A DNA stretch of 60,492 nt from Actinacidiphila oryziradicis (lineage in GTDB: Bacteria > Actinomycetota > Actinomycetes > Streptomycetales > Streptomycetaceae). The position numbers were made by a program, and so were the translations under genes. The notes under the pieces were generated by a model that was given only the letters and a program-made list of their open reading frames with translations, was not told the origin of the DNA and did no database searches. Below are positions 51,803-59,501 of this stretch, one piece after another (position 1 is the stretch's first letter; each line of letters begins with the position of its first letter). The stretch is from contig NZ_SUMC01000014.1 in the NCBI RefSeq assembly GCF_005047355.1, forward strand, positions 1 to 60,492, written 5' to 3'.

Positions 51803-53335
51803 TCATCCGCCGCCGCCGGGACGGACCCCGCCGCCGCCGCCACCGCGGGTGCCGCCCAAGCCGCCCGGGAAGGCGCCGCCTGGGAAGCCGCCCGTCCCGG
51901 TCGAGGAGACCGTGGTGATCTGGACCTGCTCGCCCTGGGCCAGGCCGCTGGTGATCTGATCGTCGGTGTCGCCCTCCACGCCCACCGTCACGCTGGTGCG
52001 CTGCGTGGTGCCGTCCGCCTTGACCACCGTCACCGTGCGGTTCGTGCCGGTCCCGCTCACCGCCGCCGTCGGCACGTACAGCGCACTGGAAGCCTCGCCC
52101 GTAACCACCTGGATGCCGGCGCTGAGCCCGGTCCTGAGGTTGGTGGTCGGGCTGGTGATGTTGAGCATCGCCGCGTACTGCACGGCACTGCCCGAGTTGC
52201 TGCTGCCGCCGCCCGAGCCGGATCCGCTGGTCGCGGGCAGGGAACTGATCGACAGCACAGTGGCGTTGAGCGCCGTTCCGGGCTCGGCATTGAGGGTGAC
52301 CGTGGCCGCCTGGCCGGGCTGCAGTTTGAGCGCGTCGGCCTCCGAGAAGTCGGCCGTCACCTGCATCCCGGTCGGGTTGGTGATCACCACGAAACCCGTC
52401 GGTGTGGCCGAGGAGCCAGTGGAGCCACCGGAACCGGAGGTCGAGCCCGAGCCGGAACCGGAGACGCTGCCCGTGCTGGAGACCGTCTCGCCGACCTTGC
52501 CGGCCACCGTTGCCGCCGTGCCGCCGACGGGGGAGATCAGTACGGTTCCGGCGACCGCGCGCTGCGCCGCGCTCACCGCGTCTTGGGCCCGGATCAGCTG
52601 CGCCTGGGCTTGGGCGAGTTGGACCGGGTCCACGGACGCGGACGGGCTCGCCGTGGTGTTGGTGGCGACCGCCTGGACGAAGGACACGTTCCGGGCCCCG
52701 GGACTGCTGGCGCCGCTGGGACTGGCCGAGGCACTGGACGTAGGGCCGTGCGTGGCGCCGCTGGGACTGGCCGAGGCACTGGGCGTAGGGCCGTGCGTGG
52801 CGCCGCTGCGCGTCGGCACCGACCCGGACGGCTGCGCTGCGGATCCGCCCGTGCCCGCCGAGGCGCCGGTTGACCCGCTTCCCGATCCGCCGCTGCCGGA
52901 CCCTCCGCCGGAGCTGCCGCTGGACCCCGTCGAGGTGGAACTCGCCTGACCAGCCTCGACCTTGCTGAGGTTGGCCTGGGCCGCCGTCAGCGACGCCTGG
53001 TCCTGGGTGAGCGTCTCGTTTGCCGCGGTCGCGTCGACCTTGGCCAGCACCTCCCCCTTGGTGACCTTGTCACCGGGCTTGACGTCCACTTCGGTGAGCT
53101 GGCCGCCGGTGGTGAAGTTGACTCCGAGATCGCTCGGCGAGACCAGCGCCCCGGAGCCGGACACCATCGCCAGCACCGTGCCCTTGGCGACCGCCACCGC
53201 TCGCGTGCCGGTAGGCGCGCGAGTGCCAGTGCCGCTGCTCACCCCCGCATAGGCACCGCCGACGGCCGCAAGGAGCACAACGCCCAACACCGAGTTCATC
53301 AGGGCAGCCTTGCGCCGCCGTGGAAGCACCTTCAT
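51803..53335 (-). CDS. MacA/HlyD-type efflux adaptor, orphan, with low-complexity insert
   Basis: 510 residues. An N-terminal membrane helix (SVLGVVLLAAVGGAYAGV) is followed by the first half of a biotinyl-lipoyl domain (GGQLTEVDVKPGDKVTKGEVL), a coiled-coil arm (LTQDQASLTAAQANLSKVEAG ... QAQAQLIRAQDAVSAAQRAV), and the second lipoyl half (GTVLISPVGGTAATV). Beta-barrel (GMQVTADFSEADALKLQPGQ) and membrane-proximal domains complete it. The tip of the coiled coil is replaced by about 110 residues of Ser/Gly/Thr/Pro, including a tandem 15-residue repeat (SGATHGPTPSASASP). The tail is poly-Gly. MacB-type ATPase/permease genes that normally follow are absent. Three 11-base-spaced direct repeats lie upstream, suggesting two-component control. 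Confidence 0.82.
   Translation of the reverse strand: MKVLPRRRKAALMNSVLGVVLLAAVGGAYAGVSSGTGTRAPTGTRAVAVAKGTVLAMVSGSGALVSPSDLGVNFTTGGQLTEVDVKPGDKVTKGEVLAKVDATAANETLTQDQASLTAAQANLSKVEAGQASSTSTGSSGSSGGGSGSGGSGSGSTGASAGTGGSAAQPSGSVPTRSGATHGPTPSASASPSGATHGPTSSASASPSGASSPGARNVSFVQAVATNTTASPSASVDPVQLAQAQAQLIRAQDAVSAAQRAVAGTVLISPVGGTAATVAGKVGETVSSTGSVSGSGSGSTSGSGGSTGSSATPTGFVVITNPTGMQVTADFSEADALKLQPGQAATVTLNAEPGTALNATVLSISSLPATSGSGSGGGSSNSGSAVQYAAMLNITSPTTNLRTGLSAGIQVVTGEASSALYVPTAAVSGTGTNRTVTVVKADGTTQRTSVTVGVEGDTDDQITSGLAQGEQVQITTVSSTGTGGFPGGAFPGGLGGTRGGGGGGVRPGGGG
52710..52808 (-). repeat. 45-bp tandem repeat within MacA-type gene
   Basis: A 45-base unit starting at 52710 repeats at 52755 with one mismatch, and a partial third copy starts at 52800. 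It encodes the 15-residue repeat SGATHGPTPSASASP in the linker of the adaptor. As a whole-codon multiple it can expand or contract without breaking the frame. Confidence 0.85.
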
Positions 53336-53371
53336 GAGTGGGGAATTCTGGCTGCCCGCCCCTTTGAATCC

Positions 53372-53400
53372 CTGGAAGGAACCTGGGAGTTCTCTGGGAG
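53372..53400 (-). promoter_or_regulatory. Triple direct repeat with 11-bp period upstream of MacA-type gene
   Basis: On the plus strand CTGGAAG (53372-53378), CTGGGAG (53383-53389) and CTGGGAG (53394-53400) are spaced exactly 11 bases apart, reading CTCCCAG/CTCCCAG/CTTCCAG towards the gene. Head-to-tail repeats one helical turn apart are typical binding sites of OmpR/PhoB-type response regulators. It lies 37 bases upstream of the start codon at 53335. Confidence 0.55.
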
Positions 53401-53610
53401 CCCGGCCTTCGCGAATACCTCACTAACTCGGCCGAAAACGCCAAACCACACCAGCGATCGTCGCCTTCTGCGGCCCTGCGCCGCACCACTTCCCCGGGAA
53501 CTCACGGCCAATTCCCAGGCAACGTCCACACCGATGCGGTCAGTACTCCAGCAGTAGATCGCTATCGCCGCTGTGTAGCGGGCTGACGGTTCGTCATCCG
53601 ACCCGGGCGC

Positions 53611-53877
53611 TCAGCCCTGGTCCAGTGCTCCGGCGGTCTTGTTCATCACTCGTTGCCAGTGCGTCCGCTGCCGCTCGCGTTGCTCGGCGCTGGCCATTCG
53701 CTCCTGGTGGACGCGGAGCATCGTTCTGGCCCCGTCGGCGGCGGAGGTGAGGGCGACCTGGACGGTTGTGGTGCCGTAGGTCACGCGGATTCGGTCTCCC
53801 GGCCGGTATCCACGTACCTCGCCGGTGATGCCTGAGGCCGTCCGATACGGGGCGCCGCGCGCCGCCGTACGGATCAT
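53611..53877 (-). CDS. Small hypothetical protein, doubtful
   Basis: 88 codons from ATG 53877. The centre (GYRPGDRIRVTYGTTTVQVALT) reads like a small beta-barrel, and the rest is charged and helical (QRERQRTHWQRVMNKTAGAL). Codon use is acceptable, but there is no clear ribosome site. Its 5' part lies antisense to the LysR-type remnant at 53828-54054. I do not recognise a family. It could be a real short gene or a chance frame in high-GC DNA. Confidence 0.35.
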   Translation of the reverse strand: MIRTAARGAPYRTASGITGEVRGYRPGDRIRVTYGTTTVQVALTSAADGARTMLRVHQERMASAEQRERQRTHWQRVMNKTAGALDQG

Positions 53878-54054
53878 GGAACCGCCCTACGAGGCCGTGC
53901 CGCTCCAGGAGGCGCTGTGGTGGCACCGGTCCACACGCACGTCGCGGCGCACATCTGGCTCCGGGAGACCGCCGCGCGGGTCGGAGCGGAAATGGCCGAA
54001 CCGGCGGAACCGACGGCGGAGGCCGCGCCGGACGCCCATCCAGGGCAAGAATGA
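53828..54054 (+). pseudogene. C-terminal remnant of a LysR-type regulator
   Basis: The plus strand gives EPPYEAVPLQEALWWH in one frame and, after a one-base shift near 53926, VHTHVAAHIWLRETAARVGA to a stop at 54054. Joined, it reads ALWWHPVHTHVAAHIWLRE, which resembles the last strand and helix of LysR effector domains in Streptomyces (x-ALWWHP-x(4)-DP-x-H-x-WLR). Helix-turn-helix and most of the effector domain are missing. The one-base deletion and the missing 5' part both indicate decay. Confidence 0.42.
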
Positions 54055-54371
54055 TCCTCATCCGGCATATCGATCGGACGGGGCCGTGACTTCGTGGGAT
54101 CGTCTTCGTTTCCATGGTGGGCTGCAAGAAGCCCCGTCGAGTCAACCACGGCGAGGCTCCATACCTTCGGGCCGGGAGCTACGTGGCAGCGCGCTGGCCA
54201 GGCATCCAGCCTGGCGGTGCGCCTCTGATCGGCAGAATTCGGTCATGCACCGCAGCAACCCCGGATGAGACCCGACCCGCGAACGAGCGGCCCAAGGACC
54301 ACGCCGGAGCACCGCGACTGCATACCGGACCATCCCATCAAGACTTACGGTATGGCCCTTAGCGTGGAAAT
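54055..54371. other. Gene-free stretch upstream of phosphoesterase
   Basis: 317 bases without a supported gene; short open frames on both strands have no resemblance or ribosome site. The promoter for the phosphoesterase should lie near the right end, where the sequence is slightly AT-richer (around 54320-54362), but no clear hexamer pair was seen. Confidence 0.35.
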
Positions 54372-54899
54372 GTGCGACTGCTGCTGATCTCCGACACCCA
54401 CCTGCCCAAACGTGCCAAGGCGCTCCCCGAGGAGCTGCTGGGCCGGATCGCCCGCGCCGACGCCGTGATCCACGCCGGGGACTGGGTGGACGCCGCCACG
54501 CTCGACCTCCTGGAAGCCCGCGCCGCCCGGCTGATCGGGGTGTACGGAAACAATGACGGCCCCGCGCTGCGCCGCCGCCTCCCCGAGGTGGCCCGCGCCG
54601 AACTCGGCGGGCTGCGCTTCGGCGTCGTCCACGAAACCGGCCCGGCGCAGGGCCGCGAGCGGCGCTGCGCCGGGCGATTCCCCGATCTGGACGTACTGGT
54701 CTTCGGGCACAGCCACATTCCCTGGGACTCCACAGCTGCCACGGCCGGGGGCGGGATGCGGCTGCTCAATCCCGGCTCGCCCACCGACCGCCGCCGCCAG
54801 CCGTACTGCACCTACATGACCGCCGAGGTGGCGGACGGCACACTGTCCGAGGTCACATTGCACCGCCTGCCGCCTCGCCACCCGGCCGGGCGGCGTTGA
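54372..54899 (+). CDS. YfcE/MJ0936-type metallophosphoesterase
   Basis: 175 residues from GTG 54372. The calcineurin-like metal site is complete: D8 and H10 in LISDTHLP, D37 in HAGDWVD, N60 in GNND, His in VVHETG, and the GHSH pair in VFGHSHIPW. Proteins of this size and order are small cytoplasmic phosphodiesterases of the YfcE family; the natural substrate is generally unknown. It stands alone and shares a bidirectional terminator with the convergent lectin-beta-helix gene. Confidence 0.9.
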   Translation: MRLLLISDTHLPKRAKALPEELLGRIARADAVIHAGDWVDAATLDLLEARAARLIGVYGNNDGPALRRRLPEVARAELGGLRFGVVHETGPAQGRERRCAGRFPDLDVLVFGHSHIPWDSTAATAGGGMRLLNPGSPTDRRRQPYCTYMTAEVADGTLSEVTLHRLPPRHPAGRR

Positions 54900-54906
54900 A
54901 CCGCCG

Positions 54907-54946
54907 GTCCGGGCCGTCACGCACCCTCGGACGTGACGGCCCGGAC
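54907..54946. terminator. Bidirectional terminator
   Basis: Perfect 15-bp stem GTCCGGGCCGTCACG / CGTGACGGCCCGGAC with a 10-base loop, between the convergent stops at 54899 and 54964. Confidence 0.85.
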
Positions 54947-54963
54947 GTGTTGGGAACGACGGG

Positions 54964-57180
54964 TTACGGATACGCGGTCAGGTCGGCCACGTTGGTGCTG
55001 GAGTTGGACGGCCCGCCGGTGCTGTTGATGACATGGCTGATGGTGCCGACACCGCCCAGCGAGACGGTCACCATGTCGTGGAACTTGACTCCCGACACGG
55101 TAGGCACCTCGAAGGCGTGATCGGCGACCACGCTCGAGTTGGAGCTGAAGTAGCAGTAGCTGCCCAGGCCCCACGCCTCATGGGTGGTGACGGAGGCGGC
55201 GACCTTGTACGCGGGGTAGCCCTTGGCGGAGCCGTTCATCCAGGAGGCCTGGTCCGGCGGGTCGTAGGGCATCTCGTTCTGGAAGAAGTACGTTCTGCCG
55301 CCGTTGCCGTTCCAGAGCACCTGCGTCTTCTGGAAGTGCTCGACGAACAGACCGTACGCGGTCACGTTGCTGCCGTTGACCACCAGACCGGTGTCCGCCG
55401 TATTGGTGGTCCAGCCGACCGTGCCGGAGTTGCCGTGGTCGGCCCGCCAGATCCAGGTGTGGTCGATGATCGCGTTGCTGCTGTTGATCACCAGCGACTG
55501 GGTCGCCTTCCCGACGGTGGCGCCGCCGATCCGGAAGAAGACGTCGGACAGCTGCGGCGGGTCGGCCGCGTGGCTGGCGGACGAGCCGGCCGGGCCGATC
55601 TGCATCAGGGTCTGGGAGTTGGTGGTACCCGCGTCGATCAGCAGGCCGGCCAGCTCGATGCCGTCGGCGTCGGCGGTGCTGACTGCGGTGATCCCGCCGT
55701 CCGGCACGAGGGTGGCGAGGCCCATGCCCAGCACCACTGTGTCGGGGCGGGTGATGTTCAGCGTCTGGTTGAGGTGGTAGACGCCGGGGGTGACCAGCAG
55801 GTTCTTACCCGCCGCGAGGGCCGTGTTCATGTCGGACGCGGTGGCGCCCGGCTTGACGATGTAGAACTGGTCGATCGATATGGACTTGCCGGCCGGGGTC
55901 TTGCCGCTCCACGTGGTGCCGGAGGCGTTGGTCTGCAACCCGGGCACGAACACCTGGTAGTTGCCCGAGCTGTCCACGTACAGGAACGGCTTCTCGCGGA
56001 TCGTCGGCGAGGAGCTGACGTTGGTGTACGTCGGGAAGGACTGGGCGGGCGCGCCCTGGTCGCCGACGAAGACCATGTTCCAGTTGGAGCCGGACCAGCT
56101 GCCCATCTGCGAGTCCCGGGTGAGGAACTGCTGTTGGGAGCCGGACTGGATCTGCCCGTCGACCTTGGTGTCGGCGATGAAGCCGCCGCTGGACCAGCCG
56201 CCGTCGTCCAGCGCGAGGTTGCCGCGGACATGCATGCGACGGTACGGGGCTGCCTGGGATACGGCCCAGCGGTCGGTGCCGCCGGTGGGGTTGACGGACA
56301 TGTTCTCGGCATCACGCCAGAAGTTCTGGGTGGCGTTGCCCTGGAACCAGTCGGCCTCGGCGTGCACGGCGCCGTTGATCGTGACGTCGTCCGGGGACAG
56401 CCCCAGGCCCGCCACCTCCGTGTAGAAGCCGACGTTGGCGTTGGCACTGTACGTGCCGGGCTTGAACAGCAGCGCCTGGCGGGCGGTGCCGAACTGGTTG
56501 GTCTGCTGCTGGGAGAAGACCGAGTCCAGCTTGGACTGGATGGAGGAGGCGGACATCGACGGGTCGAAGACGGTGACGTTCGGGCCGAAGTCCGGCGTGC
56601 CGGGCGGGTTCGTGACAGCCGCGCCCAGGCTGAAGGACTGTGCCGCGCTGCCGTTGCAGGTGTACTGCTGCAGTTGGACGCTGTCGGCGGTGGAGGCGCT
56701 GGGCACGTCCAGGCACTTGCCGCTGTTGCGGTTGACGAAGTGGTACGAGCCGTCCGACTCCACCACCGGCAGCCACTGCTGGTTGGTGCCACCGCCGTAC
56801 GCCCAGAGCTGCAGCAGCGCGCTGTCGGCGGTGGAGACGCCTGTGACATCCAGGGCCTGCGCCGTGTTGTTGCCGTTGTTCACACGGTAGTAGCCGCTGT
56901 CGGTCGCCTGGAGCTGCCACTGCTGCGCGGTGCTGCTGTTGCAGGTGTACTGCTGCACGGCGGTGCCGTTGGCGGTCGCCCCGGACCGGGCGTCCACACA
57001 CTTGCCGCTGCCCTTGTTCACGACGGTGGTCAGGCCCGTCGGCAGGGTGGCCGCGTTCGCGGCCGGGGCGGCGGCCAGGGTCAGGGTCAGAGTGGAGACC
57101 ATGGTGGTCAGGAGTGTGAAGGCGGTCAGCAGTGAGGTTCGGACCATAGTGGGCGAATGTCTCATATACGCCTGCCTCAT
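54964..57180 (-). CDS. Secreted ricin-lectin plus right-handed beta-helix protein
   Basis: 738 residues from ATG 57180 (GAAGGAG 8 bases upstream). A signal peptide ends near AANAATLP. Residues about 45-190 are a ricin-type trefoil (KGSGKCVDARSGATANGT, QQWQL, NQQWLPV). The remainder looks like a beta-helix of the pectate lyase/GH55-like superfamily: TRQALLFKPGTYSANANVGF, EVAGLGLSPDDVTINGAVHA, GVYHLNQTLNITRPDTVVLG, SSNAIIDHTWIWRADHG. Catalytic residues cannot be named, so the polymer is unknown; beta-1,3-glucan or another fungal or plant glucan is plausible given the GH1 gene 46 bases upstream. Probably the last gene of the sugar-uptake operon that begins beyond the window. Confidence 0.8.
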   Translation of the reverse strand: MRQAYMRHSPTMVRTSLLTAFTLLTTMVSTLTLTLAAAPAANAATLPTGLTTVVNKGSGKCVDARSGATANGTAVQQYTCNSSTAQQWQLQATDSGYYRVNNGNNTAQALDVTGVSTADSALLQLWAYGGGTNQQWLPVVESDGSYHFVNRNSGKCLDVPSASTADSVQLQQYTCNGSAAQSFSLGAAVTNPPGTPDFGPNVTVFDPSMSASSIQSKLDSVFSQQQTNQFGTARQALLFKPGTYSANANVGFYTEVAGLGLSPDDVTINGAVHAEADWFQGNATQNFWRDAENMSVNPTGGTDRWAVSQAAPYRRMHVRGNLALDDGGWSSGGFIADTKVDGQIQSGSQQQFLTRDSQMGSWSGSNWNMVFVGDQGAPAQSFPTYTNVSSSPTIREKPFLYVDSSGNYQVFVPGLQTNASGTTWSGKTPAGKSISIDQFYIVKPGATASDMNTALAAGKNLLVTPGVYHLNQTLNITRPDTVVLGMGLATLVPDGGITAVSTADADGIELAGLLIDAGTTNSQTLMQIGPAGSSASHAADPPQLSDVFFRIGGATVGKATQSLVINSSNAIIDHTWIWRADHGNSGTVGWTTNTADTGLVVNGSNVTAYGLFVEHFQKTQVLWNGNGGRTYFFQNEMPYDPPDQASWMNGSAKGYPAYKVAASVTTHEAWGLGSYCYFSSNSSVVADHAFEVPTVSGVKFHDMVTVSLGGVGTISHVINSTGGPSNSSTNVADLTAYP

Positions 57181-57226
57181 ATGCAGGGCTCCTTCGAGGT
57201 GGGGGGCGGAGCTGTGCGGGGGTTCT

Positions 57227-58582
57227 TCAGGCCGCGCGCTGGGCGCGGAGACGGTGGGCGGCGATGATGTCGGCGTAGCGGCGGCCGCTGCCCTTGACCG
57301 TGCGCTTCTGGGTGGGGTAGTCGACGTGGACCAGTCCGAAGCGCTTGTCGTAGCCGTACGCCCACTCGAAGTTGTCCAGCAGCGACCAGGCGAAGTAGCC
57401 GGCCAGCGGGGCGCCGCGGCGTACGGCCCGGGCGCAGGCCGCCAGGTGCTCCTCCAGATAGGCGCTGCGCTCCGGGTCGTGCACCTGGCCGTCCGGGCCG
57501 ACCGTGTCGCGATAGGCGCTGCCGTTCTCGGTGACGATGAGGCGCCGGGCGCCGTACTCCTCGGTGAGCCGCACCAGCAGCTGCTCCAGGCCGTCGGCGT
57601 GCACCTCCCAGCCCATGGCGGTGAGGTGGGCGCCGGGCGTCGGGACCTGCCGGGTGTACGGGACGCCGCCGGTGGGGTGGTCCGCGACCACGTCACGGAA
57701 GTAGTAGTTCACGCCCAGCCAGTCCAGCGGGACGGCGATGGTCTCCAGGTCGCCGGCGCGGACCGGCAGGTCGACGCCGTACAGGTCGAGCATGTCCTGC
57801 GGGTAGCCGCGGCCGTGGATCGGGTCGAGCCACCAGCGGTTGACGTGTCCGTCGGCGCGTAGGGCGGCGGCGTGGTCCTCCGGGCGGTCGGTGGCGGGCT
57901 CGCTGGGGCTGAGGTTGTTGACGATGCCGACCCTGGCGTGCGGGTTCGCGGCCCGGATGGCCTGGACGGCGAGGCCGTGCCCGAGGTGCAGATGGTACGA
58001 GGCCCGGACGGCCGCCGTCAGGTCGGTGAGGCCGGGGGCCATAACGCCGTCGAGGTGGCCGATCCACGCCGAGCAGAGCGGCTCGTTGAGAGTGGCCCAG
58101 TCGGTGACGCGGTCACCGAGGGCTTCGGCGACGACGGCCGCGTACTCGCCGAAGCGCAGCGCGGTCTCGCGGGCCGGCCAGCCGCCGCGGTCCTGGAGCG
58201 CCTGCGGGAGGTCCCAGTGGTAGAGGGTGGGATACGGGGTGATGCCGGCTTCGAGGAGGCCGTCGACCAGCCGGTCGTAGAAGGCCAGGCCGGGGGCGTT
58301 GACCGGGCCGTCGCCCTGCGGCAGGACGCGTGGCCAGGCGATGGAGAACCGGTAGGCGTCCAGGCCCAGTTCGCGCATGATCCCGATGTCCTCGGGCCAG
58401 CGGTGGTAGTGGTCGCAGGCGGTGTCGCCGGTGTCGCCACCGGCGGTCTTGCCGGGGGTGTGGGAGAAGGTGTCCCAGATGGACGGGGCTCGGCCGTCCT
58501 CCGCCACCGCTCCTTCGATCTGGTACGCGGCGGTGGCCGCGCCCCAGAGGAATTCGGCGGGGAGGGCGCTGAGGTCGTTCAC
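57227..58582 (-). CDS. GH1 beta-glucosidase
   Basis: 451 residues from GTG 58582 (GAAAGG upstream); longer frames reach back into the permease gene and are unlikely. GH1 signatures are [19 protein letters not shown] at the N-terminus, acid/base E167 in [10 protein letters not shown], nucleophile E352 in VTENGSAY, and the aglycone-site [17 protein letters not shown]. No signal peptide, so it should hydrolyse imported beta-linked glucose oligomers in the cytoplasm. It follows two sugar permeases by 55 bases in the same orientation. Confidence 0.92.
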   Translation of the reverse strand: MNDLSALPAEFLWGAATAAYQIEGAVAEDGRAPSIWDTFSHTPGKTAGGDTGDTACDHYHRWPEDIGIMRELGLDAYRFSIAWPRVLPQGDGPVNAPGLAFYDRLVDGLLEAGITPYPTLYHWDLPQALQDRGGWPARETALRFGEYAAVVAEALGDRVTDWATLNEPLCSAWIGHLDGVMAPGLTDLTAAVRASYHLHLGHGLAVQAIRAANPHARVGIVNNLSPSEPATDRPEDHAAALRADGHVNRWWLDPIHGRGYPQDMLDLYGVDLPVRAGDLETIAVPLDWLGVNYYFRDVVADHPTGGVPYTRQVPTPGAHLTAMGWEVHADGLEQLLVRLTEEYGARRLIVTENGSAYRDTVGPDGQVHDPERSAYLEEHLAACARAVRRGAPLAGYFAWSLLDNFEWAYGYDKRFGLVHVDYPTQKRTVKGSGRRYADIIAAHRLRAQRAA

Positions 58583-58637
58583 GGGCTGCCTTTCGGTCAC
58601 GGTTGGATCGGAACGCTGAGGGACGGGGAGGGGTGCG

Positions 58638-59501
58638 TCATTTGACGGCGCCGGCGGTGAGCCCGACAACGAGATAGCGCTGCAGGAGTAGGAACCCGGC
58701 GACCACGGGGACGCTCACGACGAGCGAGGCGGCCATGATCTGGTTCCAGTACACGTCGGTCTGGGTGGAGTAGCCCTGCAGGCCGACGGCGAGGGTGCGG
58801 GTGGCGTCGTTGGTCATGACGGAGGCGAAGAGCACCTCGCCCCAGGCGGTCATGAAGGCGTACACGGCCACCGCCACGATGCCCGGCACCGCGGCCGGCA
58901 CCACGACCCGGAACAGGGCGCCGAGCGGACCGCAGCCGTCCGTCAGCGCGGCCTCGTCGAGGTCGCGCGGGATGGAGTCGAAGTAGCCGACCAGCATCCA
59001 GATGGAGAAGGGGAGGGAGAAGGTGAGATAGGTGAGGATCAGGCCGCCGCGGCTGCCGTAGAGGGCGATTCCGGTGGAGTTCCCGATGTTGACGAAGATC
59101 AGGAAGAGCGGCAGCAGGAAGAGAATGCCCGGGATCATCTGGGTGGACAGGACCGTCACGGTGAAAAGGCGGCGGCCCGGGAAGCGGTAGCGGCTCACCG
59201 CGTAGGCGGCGAAGACCGCCACGACGACCGAGCAGACGGTCGCGGTCACCGAGACGATCACGGAGTTGAGGAAGTAACTGGCGAGCGGGATGGTGTGCCA
59301 GATGTCGATGTAGGGGCGCACGGTCAGCCCGCTGGGGATCCAGTGGAAGACGCCCTGCACGTCCTGGAGCGGCTTCAGCGAGGAGCTGAGCATGACGTAC
59401 ACGGGTGTGAGGGTGAAGACCGAGAGCAGGGTGAGGACGATCCGCCGGGTCCACACGAAGGAGCGGGGCGACGCCATGGGAGAGACGGGGGCGTTACGCA
59501 T
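58638..59501 (-). CDS. Sugar ABC permease (MalG type)
   Basis: 287 residues, six membrane helices. The EAA loop is [23 protein letters not shown], and the C-terminus is [11 protein letters not shown], as usual for the family. Its start overlaps the stop of the upstream permease by 8 bases. With the GH1 enzyme it should import cellobiose- or laminaribiose-type sugars. No ATPase gene is present; the shared MsiK ATPase is the likely partner. Confidence 0.9.
   Translation of the reverse strand: MRNAPVSPMASPRSFVWTRRIVLTLLSVFTLTPVYVMLSSSLKPLQDVQGVFHWIPSGLTVRPYIDIWHTIPLASYFLNSVIVSVTATVCSVVVAVFAAYAVSRYRFPGRRLFTVTVLSTQMIPGILFLLPLFLIFVNIGNSTGIALYGSRGGLILTYLTFSLPFSIWMLVGYFDSIPRDLDEAALTDGCGPLGALFRVVVPAAVPGIVAVAVYAFMTAWGEVLFASVMTNDATRTLAVGLQGYSTQTDVYWNQIMAASLVVSVPVVAGFLLLQRYLVVGLTAGAVK

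Noticed and set aside
51576..51806. 76-codon frame overlapping the MacA-type stop codon as ATGA
   Set aside because: The overlap resembles coupling, but the protein (MRVRGGPTQHLT...) has no Walker motif or membrane helix and does not resemble MacB.
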